DNA from: Halapricum hydrolyticum
GTDB lineage: Archaea; Halobacteriota; Halobacteria; Halobacteriales; Haloarculaceae
NCBI GenBank assembly: GCA_025517565.1
Contig: JAOPKD010000019.1
Location: 1-56,463 of the forward strand
Length of the DNA stretch: 56,463 nt
Direction of reading: 5' to 3'
Below the pieces are notes generated by a model that saw nothing but the letters and a program-made list of their open reading frames with translations, was not told the DNA's origin and did not search any database. Each line of letters starts with the position of its first letter. Position 1 is the stretch's first letter. The translations under genes were made by a program, and so were the position numbers. This document shows positions 7,454-17,078 of this stretch, piece after piece.

Positions 7454-10400
7454 ATGGACGACACTCCCCGGTCCGAGCGCTCTACTGTGCTATACGTCGA
7501 AGCCGACCCGGACCGAGCTTCGACGTTCGACCGTGAGATTTCCTCTCTGTCCTGTTTCGACATTATCACCGTCCCAACGGCGGATGCAGCAGTCGAGGTA
7601 CTTCACTCGCGAAACGACATCGCGTGCATTGTGAGCCGGTATGAGCTCCCGTCAGTAGACGGCATCGCGCTGCTGGAGACAGTGCGAGCCCAGGATCCGA
7701 ACGTGCCGTTCATTCTCATCTCCGAATCGGGAGACGAAGAGATCACGAGCCGGGCGATTCATGCCCGGGTGACCGATTACTTCACTCATTCAGATATTGA
7801 ATCGAACGGAGCACAACTCGCAACACTCATTCGGCAAGCGGTCGAATACCAGCGGACACGTACCCCGGTGGCGAAACCGGACGTCGAGCGAAAGGCAATC
7901 CTCGAAGCGGTTCTCGATCCGATACTGGTCGTTCAGGACACTGAAATCGTCTACGCCAATGAACGGGCGCTTGATATTTTCGGGGCGGAGGATCGGACCG
8001 CAGTTCTCGGTACGTCGCCAGTTGACCTGTTCTCTTCTGGGACAGAAGAGATCACGAGCGACGTCCTCGACGCGATTCAGCGGGGTGACCGAAACGTCGA
8101 CCGACTCGACCAGGGGTGTGCCGGCCTGGACCACGCCCCGGACCTGCTCGAACTCACGGCTGCCGCAATCGAGTGGGACGACGACACGGCGGTATTCCTG
8201 ATTTGCCGCGACGTCAGCGACGCCAGAGAGCGGCGGAAACGACTCCGTTACTTCCGTAAAGCGGTCGAAGCTGCCGGATATGCTGTGTATATCGCGGACA
8301 CTGACGGCACGATCGAATACGTCAACCCTGCCTTCGAAACGATAACCGGCTATCAGCGGGAAGCGGCGGTCGGTTCGAATCCGCGGATCCTGCACTCCGG
8401 CGAAATGCCCGACGGGTATTTCGAGGACCTGTGGGAGACCATCCGTTCCGGAGCGGTGTGGCACGAGGAAGTCATCAACCGTCGAAAGAACGGTGAGCTG
8501 TATCACGCCGAACAAACCATCGCCCCGATAGTCGACGATGACAGCGAGGTCGATGCGTTCGTCGCGATCCAGACCGATATAACGAAACGGAAGGAACAGC
8601 AACAGCAGCTCGCTGCCGAGCGAAACCGCATCCGGGCGATCACGAACGCGATCCCAGACGTGGCGATCGTCTACGACAGGGATGGACGGTATCGAGACGT
8701 GCTCACCGGGAGTGAAGATCTCCTCGTCGACGACGCAACAGCACTGATCGGCTCGACAGTTGCTGAGGTTCTGGAACCGGACGTCGCACAGCTACTTCGG
8801 GACGCCATCGAGGAGTCTCTCGACACTGAAACGGTCAAAACGGTCGAGTATGTCCTCGATCTCCCTGACGGCCAAACGTGGTTCGAAGGACGGATCGCAC
8901 CGATTCCCGGCGGCGACCGAGAAGAGGTGGTGATGCTCGCCAGGGATGTCACTGACCGCAAGGAGCGCGAAGATCGTCTCAGGCACTATCGACAGGCTGT
9001 CGAGAGTTCGATGGATCTGTTGACTGCCGTCGACACTGATTTCAACTATATTTTCGCGAACGAGATGTATCGCGCGTACCACGACATCGATACGGAGGTG
9101 CTACGGGGCAAGCCGGTCGCAGACGTGCTGAGCACCGACGAGTTCGAAACGGCCAAACGACACCTCGAATCGGCGTCTGACGGTGAGACCGTGGAGTACG
9201 AAATGACGCGGTCACATCCGGAACTGGGCGAGCGCACGCTGGACATTCGATACTTCCCGATTCGCGATGCGAACGGGGAGGTCGTCGCCGTCGGTGCCGC
9301 GATGCGAGACATTACAGAACAGCAGCGACAACTCGAAACGATCCGTCGTCTGTCCTCTTATCACAAGGTTCTCTCCGACATCAACCAGTCGCTCGTCAGA
9401 GCGACCGAGACTGACGAACTGCTCGACGAAGCGGGCACCATCATCGCCAACTCTGAACTCTTCGAATGTGCGTCGATCACGCTTGTCGAGGGTGCATATT
9501 CCGGTTTCTTCTGTGCGAGCAACTTCGACCGCGATCCTGCCTGCGGCGGATTCCACACAGCGGAATACGTCGAGCGGGTGTTCGAGCAGGGCACGCTCGA
9601 AATCGAGGACGTGACTGCAGCCGAGTTCGATCAGCACGCGACGGACCGTCCATCTCATCCAGGTGTCGCGATCGCGATAACTCACGACGAGAACGATTAC
9701 GGTGTGCTCACGGTTCACTTTCCGCCGGGGGCGGAGCCGAACGACCCGGAGATAGATCTGCTGGAGGAGATCGCGGACGATCTCGGACTTTTCATCCGGA
9801 ACCAGGAGATCGACCGCGAACGACGCCAGCGCGAACGCGAACTCCAGGATCAGAAACAGCGATACGAGTCACTGTTCGATAACATTCGCGACGCCGTTCT
9901 CGTTGCGGATTCTGAACGGCGAATCGTCGACTGCAACCCCGCGTTCACCGAACTGTTCGGCTACGAACTGGAAGACATCGAGGGGAAATCGACGAAATAC
10001 GTCTACGAGAACGAAACAGAGTTCGAGCGTATGGGAGACACCATCGAGACACATCTCGACGAGCCGCGATTCACGCAGGTCACCACCTACGAGAAAAAAA
10101 CCGGTCAGACGTTCCCCGGAGAAACGAACGTCTTCTATCTCCGGAACGCTGACGATGAAATCGTCGGCGCTATCGGTCTCATACGGGACATCTCGGACCG
10201 ACAGCAGCGACTCCGTCAGATCACTGTCATCGACCGCATCCTCCGGCATAACCTGCGCAACGATCTGCACGTCGTTCAGGCGTTCGCCAACATGATCCGA
10301 GAATCCGGATCAGGGGACGTCACGGAGTATGCCGAGCGAATTCTCGACACGAACGGGAGAATTAGAGATATCGTCAACGAACAACGAAAGATAACGAAGT

Positions 10401-10852
10401 TCCTCTCCGAGACGCCCGAGACCGAAACGATCGACCTCGTTCCAGTGGTCGAGGCGCTCGTCGCTGGAGCGACTGAACGGTATCCCGCTGCCGATATCGA
10501 CACCGACCTCCCGGCGGAATGCCCCGTACGGGCCGTTCCGGCCATCGATCAGGCGATCGAGGAACTGATCGAGAACGCGATCGTCTATTCGGACGCCGAA
10601 CGATCGGCTGTGTCAGTGCACATCGAGCGAAACGGCAGCACTGTCGGCATCAGTCTTGCGGACAACGGGCCAGGGATTCCCGAGATGGAACGCGAAGTGT
10701 TGACCGAAAACGCGGAGGAACCACTGTATCACGGCAGCGGCCTCGGTCTCTGGCTCGTCAATCTGATCGTCGACCAGTCGGACGGCGTGCTGGAATTCGA
10801 CGAGAACGAACCCCGTGGAAGCGTCGTGACGGTCACGCTTCCGAGGGCGTGA
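7454..10852 (+). CDS. Multi-PAS/GAF sensor histidine kinase with pseudo-receiver domain
   Basis: 1132 residues, apparently soluble. Order: receiver-like domain (10-125); PAS (145-255); PAS with PAC (268-385, TITGYQREAAVGSNPRIL); PAS (395-505); PAS (512-625); GAF (about 640-790); PAS (800-920); phosphoacceptor helix with His932 in RHNLRND; ATPase domain (1000-1130) with N box ENAIVYSD, DNGPGIPE and GSGLGLWLV. The kinase core is intact, so it should autophosphorylate. In the receiver the Asp expected in the VSDYDLP-type motif is Arg62 (IVSRYELP) and the late conserved Lys is also lost, so that domain cannot be phosphorylated normally. A divergent Bat-type regulator is the nearest candidate output. 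Confidence 0.93.
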   Translation: MDDTPRSERSTVLYVEADPDRASTFDREISSLSCFDIITVPTADAAVEVLHSRNDIACIVSRYELPSVDGIALLETVRAQDPNVPFILISESGDEEITSRAIHARVTDYFTHSDIESNGAQLATLIRQAVEYQRTRTPVAKPDVERKAILEAVLDPILVVQDTEIVYANERALDIFGAEDRTAVLGTSPVDLFSSGTEEITSDVLDAIQRGDRNVDRLDQGCAGLDHAPDLLELTAAAIEWDDDTAVFLICRDVSDARERRKRLRYFRKAVEAAGYAVYIADTDGTIEYVNPAFETITGYQREAAVGSNPRILHSGEMPDGYFEDLWETIRSGAVWHEEVINRRKNGELYHAEQTIAPIVDDDSEVDAFVAIQTDITKRKEQQQQLAAERNRIRAITNAIPDVAIVYDRDGRYRDVLTGSEDLLVDDATALIGSTVAEVLEPDVAQLLRDAIEESLDTETVKTVEYVLDLPDGQTWFEGRIAPIPGGDREEVVMLARDVTDRKEREDRLRHYRQAVESSMDLLTAVDTDFNYIFANEMYRAYHDIDTEVLRGKPVADVLSTDEFETAKRHLESASDGETVEYEMTRSHPELGERTLDIRYFPIRDANGEVVAVGAAMRDITEQQRQLETIRRLSSYHKVLSDINQSLVRATETDELLDEAGTIIANSELFECASITLVEGAYSGFFCASNFDRDPACGGFHTAEYVERVFEQGTLEIEDVTAAEFDQHATDRPSHPGVAIAITHDENDYGVLTVHFPPGAEPNDPEIDLLEEIADDLGLFIRNQEIDRERRQRERELQDQKQRYESLFDNIRDAVLVADSERRIVDCNPAFTELFGYELEDIEGKSTKYVYENETEFERMGDTIETHLDEPRFTQVTTYEKKTGQTFPGETNVFYLRNADDEIVGAIGLIRDISDRQQRLRQITVIDRILRHNLRNDLHVVQAFANMIRESGSGDVTEYAERILDTNGRIRDIVNEQRKITKFLSETPETETIDLVPVVEALVAGATERYPAADIDTDLPAECPVRAVPAIDQAIEELIENAIVYSDAERSAVSVHIERNGSTVGISLADNGPGIPEMEREVLTENAEEPLYHGSGLGLWLVNLIVDQSDGVLEFDENEPRGSVVTVTLPRA

Positions 10853-10986
10853 CCCACTCTCCGAGCCGATACCCGGTTTCGAGAGGCCTCTCTCGCAGCG
10901 TGCGGACTCTTCTCTGTCGGTGGAGCGTGTGGTGCCCCACGATGCCCCGCTCGTAGGACGGGAATGAGACGGCCGTGTGGCGACCT

Positions 10987-11007
10987 GTGAACTGCCCCGG
11001 GGTCAAG
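10987..11007 (+). repeat. Motif resembling an IS200/IS605-type right end, copy 1
   Basis: GTGAACTGC-CCCGGGGTCAAG is followed by CCCGGGAGC. A near-identical motif occurs at 53522-53543. From memory, similar sequence occurs at right ends of haloarchaeal TnpB-bearing elements. No TnpB or Y1 transposase remains in the 10853-11086 gap, which otherwise holds no gene. Treat as a tentative relic. Confidence 0.35.
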
Positions 11008-11086
11008 CCCGGGAGCTTCCCGTAGACCGAGACGAGCGCAGTCGTCGAACCAGCGCAACACCGATAATCGTCGGATCGATACTGGT

Positions 11087-11815
11087 GTGATAACGATGGA
11101 CGAGCGCGAGTTTCAGACGGCGGACGGTCAGTTGGTCACGGCCGTGACGGCTGCAGAGATGCGAGAGATCGATCGGGTCGCTGTCGAGGAGTTCGGAGTC
11201 ACGCTCCTGCAGATGATGGAAAACGCAGGCCGGAATCTCGCGTGGCACGTCCGACAGGTGGCGGCCGGGCCGATTGTCGTTCTCGCCGGGAGCGGCGGCA
11301 ACGGTGGCGGAGGGCTGTGTAGCGCCCGTCACCTCGCGAACCGAGGGAAGCCGGTATCAGTCGTACTGGACCGACCGCCGGCACAACTGGAAGGGGCGGC
11401 TCGCACCCAGTACGAGACACTCGACGCGATGGGCGTTCCGGTCGAGAACGGCGTCGGAGCACTTCTCGACCGCGAGGCGGACATCGTCGTCGACGCCCTC
11501 GTCGGGTACGGACTGGCGGGACCACTGCGGGGCAGTGCCGCCACGCTGGTCGACGCTGTAGCCGATCTGGACGCGACAGTCGTCTCTCTGGACGTCCCGT
11601 CGGGGCTGGACGCGACGACTGGCGAACGGCCCGGTTCCGCCGTCCGACCGGATCGCGTCGTGACGCTCGCGCTCCCGAAGACGGGACTCGCCGCGCACCC
11701 GGGTGAACTGTTTCTCGCCGATATCGCGATCCCGGCGGGAGTGTTTCGATCGCTCGATCTCACGTACTCGAACCCGTTCGAGGAATACTGGGTCCGTCTG
11801 ACGCGTCTGGAATGA
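11087..11815 (+). CDS. NAD(P)H-hydrate epimerase-like protein (YjeF_N domain)
   Basis: 242 residues forming a single YjeF N-terminal domain. Conserved parts: VTAAEMREIDRVAVEEFGV with LLQMMENAGRNLA, the phosphate loop VLAGSGGNGGGGLCSARHL, DIVVDALVGYGLAGPLRG, and VVSLDVPSGLDATTGERPG. Known members repair hydrated NAD(P)H by epimerising it. The usual fused C-terminal dehydratase domain is absent, so this is a standalone form. GTG at 11087 or ATG at 11096 may start it; the latter looks more natural. The neighbouring SDR gene is independent, with a 97-bp gap. Confidence 0.85.
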   Translation: MITMDEREFQTADGQLVTAVTAAEMREIDRVAVEEFGVTLLQMMENAGRNLAWHVRQVAAGPIVVLAGSGGNGGGGLCSARHLANRGKPVSVVLDRPPAQLEGAARTQYETLDAMGVPVENGVGALLDREADIVVDALVGYGLAGPLRGSAATLVDAVADLDATVVSLDVPSGLDATTGERPGSAVRPDRVVTLALPKTGLAAHPGELFLADIAIPAGVFRSLDLTYSNPFEEYWVRLTRLE

Positions 11816-11912
11816 CCGGGACGAGCGGTCGGTGCCCGACTGTCGCGCTCGATGAACAGTATTGCCCCGAGGTTCACACAGGTACTATTATCCAGGTGGC
11901 CGAACAACCGGT

Positions 11913-12695
11913 ATGGATCTGGCACTCGAAGGTAACGCAGCACTCTGTACGGCAGCGACGAGCGGGCTCGGGCTCGCGAGCGCCGAGGCGCTGGCCCGCG
12001 AGGGCTGTGACGTCGCGGTCTGTGGCACGACCGAAGCACACGTCGAGCAGGCCCGCGAGCACCTGCAATCGGTCGGCGACGGCGACGTCCTGGCCGTCCA
12101 GACGGACATCACCGATCCCGACGCGGTCGAAGCGTTCGTCGAGGCGACCGTCGAGGAGTTCGGCCGACTCGATCACGTCGTCACGAGCGCTGGCGGCCCG
12201 CCCAGTGGCCCGTTCACGGAGATGACCGAGCGCGACTGGTATCGGGCCTACGATCTGCTGGTGATGAGCTACGTCTGGACGACCCGTACGGCACTACCCC
12301 ACCTCCGTGATGGCGGCGGCTCGATCGTCGCGATCACCTCACGTTCGGTCCGGGAAGTCATCGACGACCTCGTCTTATCGAACTCCGTCCGGCGGGCGGT
12401 GATCGGCCTCGTCAAGACCCAGTCCCGGGAGCTCGCGCCCGAGGTCCGCGTCAACGCCGTGTTGCCCGGCGCACACGAAACCAGCCGGATCCAGGAACTA
12501 GTCGAAGACGCCGTCGAACGCGGCGAGTACGACGACTACGAGGCCGGGCTGGCCGACTGGGGCGCGGACGTCCCGCTCGGGCGGATCGGCGATCCCTCGG
12601 AACTCGGCGACGTCGTCGCGTTCCTCGCGAGTGAACGGGCGAGCTACGTCACGGGGACGAGCGTCCCGATCGACGGCGGCTCGCTCCGGAGCTGA
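11913..12695 (+). CDS. Short-chain dehydrogenase/reductase lacking the Tyr-x3-Lys pair
   Basis: 260-residue Rossmann enzyme. The cofactor motif TAATSGLGLA (13-22), NNAG-equivalent TSAGGPPSG (91-99) and C-terminal VTGTSVPIDGG are clear. Ser142 sits where the catalytic Ser is expected, but the Tyr-x3-Lys region reads LVLSNSVRRAVIGLVK (152-167), with no Tyr. A known SDR branch has the same LSN-x-VR sequence, so this is a subfamily trait, not random decay. Substrate unknown. ATG at 11913 was chosen because the fold starts at once there; the in-frame codons from 11862 carry no family sequence. Confidence 0.85.
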   Translation: MDLALEGNAALCTAATSGLGLASAEALAREGCDVAVCGTTEAHVEQAREHLQSVGDGDVLAVQTDITDPDAVEAFVEATVEEFGRLDHVVTSAGGPPSGPFTEMTERDWYRAYDLLVMSYVWTTRTALPHLRDGGGSIVAITSRSVREVIDDLVLSNSVRRAVIGLVKTQSRELAPEVRVNAVLPGAHETSRIQELVEDAVERGEYDDYEAGLADWGADVPLGRIGDPSELGDVVAFLASERASYVTGTSVPIDGGSLRS

Positions 12696-12725
12696 TCCCG
12701 GAGCGAGCCGTCCCCGATCTGGCCG

Positions 12726-13940
12726 TCACTCTTCCAGTAGCCAGCCGAACCGCTTCTCCCAGAACTCCTCGCTCGGTGGCTTCTTGCTCTTGCCGTACGT
12801 CTTGCGGTCGCGGATCTGGCGAGCGAGCACGTCTCGTGCCTCGTGCAGCGCGTGACTCGCCCCGTAGCCCTCCCCGGACGCGATGTACAGCCCACGGTCA
12901 GTGTGGAGCCGGATGCGAGCGAGCAGGAGCGGCGTCCCGCGGAGCTTCTCGTCGTGTTCGTGGAGGTGGATCTTCGCGTCCAGCAGCGACATCTCGTCGT
13001 CCCGGCGTTCGAGACCCTCGACCAGCGCCACGACGCCTTCGTATTGCATGTCGTCGAGCAGGTCGGCACCGTAGATCTGGACGGCGCGATTTCCCTCCGC
13101 TTCCCAGGTGAGCGAATCGAGCGCGTCGGTCTTCGTTATGATCCCGTCGGGCTGGCCATCCTCGGTCACGACCAGCGACGACCCGCCGATGGCGAACATC
13201 TCCTCGACGGCCGCCTCGAGCGTCGCGCCCGGGCGAATCGTACGTACCGGCGACATCATGACGTCCCGGACCGGGAGGTCGAGTACCCTGGCCAGTTCCC
13301 CTTCTCGGGCACCGAACCCGCCGTGGGTCCGACCGGTGCTGGCAGAGATGTTCCCGCCGAACGAGTCGGTTCCGCCCGCCTCGCCGCCCTGACTCCGTTG
13401 CATCGAGCGGACGGTGAGATCGGTCACGTCGTAGAGACTGAGGATGCCGACCGCCGCGTCGTCTTCGACGACCGGGAGGTGCGTGATCCGGTTCTTCCGG
13501 AAGACATGGAGTGCCCTCCCCAGGGTCGAATCGGGTTCGAGCGTGACGAGATCCGGCGTGTACGCCTCGGCGACCGTCGCCGCGTCCAGAAACGGCTTGA
13601 CAGCCTCGAGGATCCCGTCGACGGTCACGACACCCGAAAGCTCGTCTCCCTCGAAGACGGGAAGCATCCGCGTGTCGCTGTCGATCATGAGCCGGGCGAC
13701 CGACCGGACGTCTTCGTCGGGACTGAGCCTGGGAACGTGCCAGACCAGCGACCCGACCTTCTCCTTTGGCTGATGGTGTGACGTGAGAAGCTGTCTCCTG
13801 GTGACGATGCCCTCGAACTGGTCGCCCTGTACCACGACTCCTCTGATTGTGGGATCGTCGAACGTTCCGACGAGCTTCGAAACGGGGGTGTCCGGCGTGA
13901 ACTCTACGTAGTCGTCCGAAACGATGTTTCCAATGTCCAT
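12726..13940 (-). CDS. Four-CBS-domain protein with HPF/RaiA-like C-terminal domain
   Basis: About 404 residues from ATG 13940 (an in-frame ATG at 14021 would add 27 disordered residues). Four CBS repeats occupy roughly residues 1-310, with typical GVVTVDGIL, GILSLYDV and GIITKTDAL ends. A Gly/Ser-rich linker splits the second and third. The last about 100 residues (MSLLDAKIHLHEHDEK, then RIRLHTDRGLYIASGEGYGASHALHEARDVLARQI) resemble the fold of ribosome hibernation factors of the HPF/RaiA group. CBS domains usually sense adenine nucleotides, so an energy-sensing ribosome factor is a reasonable inference, but unproven. Confidence 0.8.
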   Translation of the reverse strand: MDIGNIVSDDYVEFTPDTPVSKLVGTFDDPTIRGVVVQGDQFEGIVTRRQLLTSHHQPKEKVGSLVWHVPRLSPDEDVRSVARLMIDSDTRMLPVFEGDELSGVVTVDGILEAVKPFLDAATVAEAYTPDLVTLEPDSTLGRALHVFRKNRITHLPVVEDDAAVGILSLYDVTDLTVRSMQRSQGGEAGGTDSFGGNISASTGRTHGGFGAREGELARVLDLPVRDVMMSPVRTIRPGATLEAAVEEMFAIGGSSLVVTEDGQPDGIITKTDALDSLTWEAEGNRAVQIYGADLLDDMQYEGVVALVEGLERRDDEMSLLDAKIHLHEHDEKLRGTPLLLARIRLHTDRGLYIASGEGYGASHALHEARDVLARQIRDRKTYGKSKKPPSEEFWEKRFGWLLEE

Positions 13941-14128
13941 GGGTTGACCGTGCCGCTGTGGTTGACTGTCGATCGGTCTGACTGCTGCCGTGTCGTCGCT
14001 AGATAATTGTTTGTTATTCACTCACAAATGTTCGCCGGTCGTTCTCGACGTCTGGCAAACGGCCAGAAGCGCGAACCTGTTCGATATCGCCGCTCGGCGA
14101 GCGGTCGAATCGGCTGCAGCAACTCATG

Positions 14129-14908
14129 CTACTCCGACGGTTCCCGGGCGTCGAGTCGCGCCCGCAGCTTTTCGATCCGCGTCGCGAGCGCCAGGAAGGT
14201 CGCCAGGATCGTCAGCAAGACCGCGCACGCCGCCGCGAGGTCGTGTGCAGGGACGGCGTGATCCGGAACCCCCAGTGCCAGGAACGGTTCGGCTCGCAGC
14301 CAGGTGTGATGGGGACCGTCCAGCACCGGCCAGAAGTAATCGACCACGTCGTTGAGCCCGTACCACGCGACCGCGACCGCGACCGAGGGGACGGCAAAGC
14401 GTGCGTATCGGTGGATGAGAAACGCTTCCAGCACCATCGCGAGATGACTTCCGATCAGGAAAAGATAGAGCCACAGCGCGATCCCTTCGGGCCCGTTCAG
14501 CGCGAGCTGGACGTAGGGCGTCCACAGTCCGAGCTTGATGCAGCCGAAGAACGCCAGCGCGTGCAGCCAGTCCGCGTCGAGACCGAGCCGCCAGGCTGCC
14601 AACGAGAGGCCGATGAACATCGTCGCAGCGGGGCTGTCGGGGACCAGTGGCCAGGCGGCGACCGGCGCGGCGTCGAGTTGCCCACCGACGGCGAGCCCGG
14701 TCGGCCGTCCGGCGTAGTACCAGAAGCCAAAAAACGTCCCGAGAAGGTTGATCGCGACGATCGGCCACGCCAGACGGAGGCCGAGATCCTCGAGCCACTT
14801 CGGCAGCGGCGCGACGTACCGCGGGAGTCCGTCGGCTTCCGGTATCGGCCGCTCGGTGTACCGTGCGACGAACTGCTCGATGCGACGACCGACGCCAGCC
14901 CCAGACAT
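14129..14908 (-). CDS. DUF1405 family membrane protein
   Basis: About 259 residues from ATG 14908 (ATG 14917 is also in frame). An N-terminal amphipathic stretch is followed by about six membrane segments, e.g. LAWPIVAINLLGTFFGFWYY, AATMFIGLSLAAWRLGL, GIALWLYLFLIGSHLAMVLE, VAVAWYGLNDVVDYFWP and LAAACAVLLTILATFLAL. The pattern matches DUF1405, a conserved archaeal and Bacillus membrane family of unknown role. Both neighbours are far enough away to be separate units. Confidence 0.75.
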   Translation of the reverse strand: MSGAGVGRRIEQFVARYTERPIPEADGLPRYVAPLPKWLEDLGLRLAWPIVAINLLGTFFGFWYYAGRPTGLAVGGQLDAAPVAAWPLVPDSPAATMFIGLSLAAWRLGLDADWLHALAFFGCIKLGLWTPYVQLALNGPEGIALWLYLFLIGSHLAMVLEAFLIHRYARFAVPSVAVAVAWYGLNDVVDYFWPVLDGPHHTWLRAEPFLALGVPDHAVPAHDLAAACAVLLTILATFLALATRIEKLRARLDAREPSE

Positions 14909-15078
14909 ACCCGCCAATCAGACCACCGACGACTAAACGATAGTGGATCTGGCGGCCCTGCCTGTGACAACGAACCTCTCACATATTAGGAATGAATGTT
15001 TCATAGTAGAAGAATGTAACTTTCTTCACCGTCACAGACTAGTATGGACGTCAGTCAGACGCCACCGAGGGTACGACG

Positions 15079-15927
15079 ATGAACACGATCGACCGGATCG
15101 AACGGGCGGTCCAGGAGACCTCACACTACGTGAAGCGCAATCTCGGCACGCACGCGGGCAAGCGTGGCCAGACCAACCCCAGCGACGAGGTTCAGACCCA
15201 CGCCGACGTGTGGTCGGACGACCTGTTTTTCGACGCGCTCGCACCACTCGACGGGGTCGGCAGTTACACCAGCGAGGAGCGATCGGAGACCGTCGACTGC
15301 GGGGAGGGGTACGCGATCGCGATCGACCCGCTGGACGGGTCGGGCAACCTCGCGTCGAACAACTCCGTCGGGACGATCGTCGGCGTCTATGATCGGCCGC
15401 TGCCGGCAAGCGGTCGGCATCTCGTCGCGGCGATGATGGTCCTGCACGGCCCGTACACGACGATGACCGTCGCCCGATCGGATAGCGATGTCGTCCAGGA
15501 GTACCTGCTCAGAGACGGCCACAACGAGCGACGTGGCGTCTTCGAGTTGCCCGAAGACTACGCCGTCGTCGGCATCGCCGGCAAGCCGATCGACCGCTCC
15601 GAGCGGCTCAACGCTCTCGCCGAGGACTTGCAGCGCGATCTCAAACTCCGGTACGGTGGCGCGACCGTCGCCGACCTCGCGCAGGTGCTCGAGTACGGTG
15701 GGCTGTTCGGGTACCCGAAATCGGAGGTCTATCCCGAGGGCAAGCTCCGGGTCCACTTCGAGGCTGCACCGCTTGCGTATCTCGTCGAGGCGGCCGGTGG
15801 GGCCTCCAGTGACGGCCGTCAATCGCTGCTCGACGTCGACCCGGACGAACTGCACGCCCGGACGCCGACGTTCCTCGGTAACGTCGAACTGATCGAACAG
15901 GTCGAGGAGGCGCTCGGCGACGACTAG
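15079..15927 (+). CDS. fbp: Fructose-1,6-bisphosphatase class 1
   Basis: 282 residues of the Li-sensitive, Mg-dependent phosphatase superfamily. Metal-binding motifs: YTSEERSE (Glu ligands) and [10 protein letters not shown] (Asp-x-Leu-Asp-Gly-Ser), then the substrate region [23 protein letters not shown] and the C-terminal [23 protein letters not shown]. It should dephosphorylate fructose-1,6-bisphosphate to fructose-6-phosphate in gluconeogenesis. Upstream DNA is AT-rich (14985-15025). The terminator-like hairpins at 15957-16014 follow the gene. Confidence 0.88.
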   Translation: MNTIDRIERAVQETSHYVKRNLGTHAGKRGQTNPSDEVQTHADVWSDDLFFDALAPLDGVGSYTSEERSETVDCGEGYAIAIDPLDGSGNLASNNSVGTIVGVYDRPLPASGRHLVAAMMVLHGPYTTMTVARSDSDVVQEYLLRDGHNERRGVFELPEDYAVVGIAGKPIDRSERLNALAEDLQRDLKLRYGGATVADLAQVLEYGGLFGYPKSEVYPEGKLRVHFEAAPLAYLVEAAGGASSDGRQSLLDVDPDELHARTPTFLGNVELIEQVEEALGDD

Positions 15928-15956
15928 ACGTTCTCGATCCCTCTCTCGCGTTCCGG

Positions 15957-16014
15957 TGGCGAGAAGAAGCAACGATTCTCGCCCCCGACGAGGAGAAGCA
16001 ACGATTCTCGCCCC
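15957..16014 (+). terminator. Tandem duplicated hairpin downstream of fbp
   Basis: The segment AGAAGCAACGATTCTCGCC followed by two C occurs twice, at 15965 and 15994, with a 29-bp period. In each, GAGAA pairs with TTCTC around a GCAACGA loop; the first stem extends to GGCGAGAA/TTCTCGCC. It lies 30 bp after the fbp stop and before the next gene. A duplicated terminator or RNA processing site is possible; there is no U-tract. Confidence 0.5.
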
Positions 16015-16062
16015 GCGACCCGATCCGCGACTGCTATACGTGCCGGCAGTGTAGCCGGTCGC

Positions 16063-17028
16063 ATGGTCGGGAAACTCGATCCGGCGGTGCTGGACGTACA
16101 CGTCTTCTCTCGGACTGGCGCGTCCGACGAGCGCGTCACGCTCGGCCCGTCGGCCGGAGAAGACGCCGCGGCGATCGATCTCGGGCCGGACTCGCTGGTG
16201 GTCAGTTCTGACCCCATCTCGCTGGCCGCGGAGGCCGCCGGGTCCCTCGGTGTACCTGTCGCGACCAATGACGTCGCTGCGACCGGCGCCGAACCAGCGT
16301 GGCTCACGAGCACGATCTTCCTCCCCGACGACGATAACGCGCGACTCGATACGCTGACGACGCAACTCGATCGGGGTGCCCGCGAACTCGACGTGGCGAT
16401 CGTCGGCGGGCACGCCGAAGTGCTTTCGGACCTCTCGCGACCGTTGCTCTCGCTGACGGCGATGGGCCGAACCGAAAACCCCATCTCGACCGGCGGGGCC
16501 GAACCGGGCGACGACCTCCTGTTGACTGCCGGGGCCGGGATCGAGGGGACGGCCATCCTCGCGACCGACTTCCGGGACGAACTCGACGCGATCCCCACCG
16601 GGACGCTCGATCGGGCGGCCGGGTTCTTCGATGAGATCAGTGTCCTCGACGCGGCACGAGCGCTGTGGCCGACCGCGACCGGGTTGCACGACCCGACCGA
16701 GGGCGGCGTCCTCGCGGGCGTCTACGAGATTGCACAGGCTGCCGGTGCGACCGTCGAATTCGATCGAGAGAGAGTACCGATCCGGCCGGAGACGCGAGCG
16801 ATCTGTGACGCGATGGGCGTCGATCCCCTCCGGATCTTCGGCTCGGGTGCGTTACTGGCGACAGTCGACCCCGACGACCGCGAGCGGGCGCTCGACGCAC
16901 TCGCGGCGGCTGGAATCGAGGCAGCAGTCGTCGGCAAGGTACACGCGGGCGAAGCGGTCGTCGCGACCGACGGCAACGAGATCACGTCCCAACCGCGGGA
17001 CGACTGCTACGCGCTCTGGGAAGAGTAG
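16063..17028 (+). CDS. AIR synthase-like / HypE-type protein
   Basis: 321 residues. It has the two-domain layout of the PurM/HypE/ThiL/SelD superfamily: an N-terminal glycine-rich nucleotide region ([37 protein letters not shown]) and a C-terminal domain with [34 protein letters not shown] and [11 protein letters not shown]. These proteins bind ATP and usually make a phosphorylated intermediate. No hydrogenase or purine genes are adjacent, so the haloarchaeal function is open. A 50-bp gap separates it from pdxS on the same strand. Confidence 0.82.
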   Translation: MVGKLDPAVLDVHVFSRTGASDERVTLGPSAGEDAAAIDLGPDSLVVSSDPISLAAEAAGSLGVPVATNDVAATGAEPAWLTSTIFLPDDDNARLDTLTTQLDRGARELDVAIVGGHAEVLSDLSRPLLSLTAMGRTENPISTGGAEPGDDLLLTAGAGIEGTAILATDFRDELDAIPTGTLDRAAGFFDEISVLDAARALWPTATGLHDPTEGGVLAGVYEIAQAAGATVEFDRERVPIRPETRAICDAMGVDPLRIFGSGALLATVDPDDRERALDALAAAGIEAAVVGKVHAGEAVVATDGNEITSQPRDDCYALWEE

Positions 17029-17078
17029 CGGATCCGGCAAAGAACACGGATAAGTGCAACCATTCCATAGGGGCGGGC

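Noticed and set aside
16033..16060. GCCGGCAGTG-containing sequence resembling a palindrome-family arm
   Set aside because: Only one arm-like stretch with no partner or inner stem; probably chance.
15121..16689. 522-codon open frame antisense to fbp and the AIR-synthase-like gene
   Set aside because: It overlaps two convincing genes on the other strand and shows only charged, low-complexity sequence.
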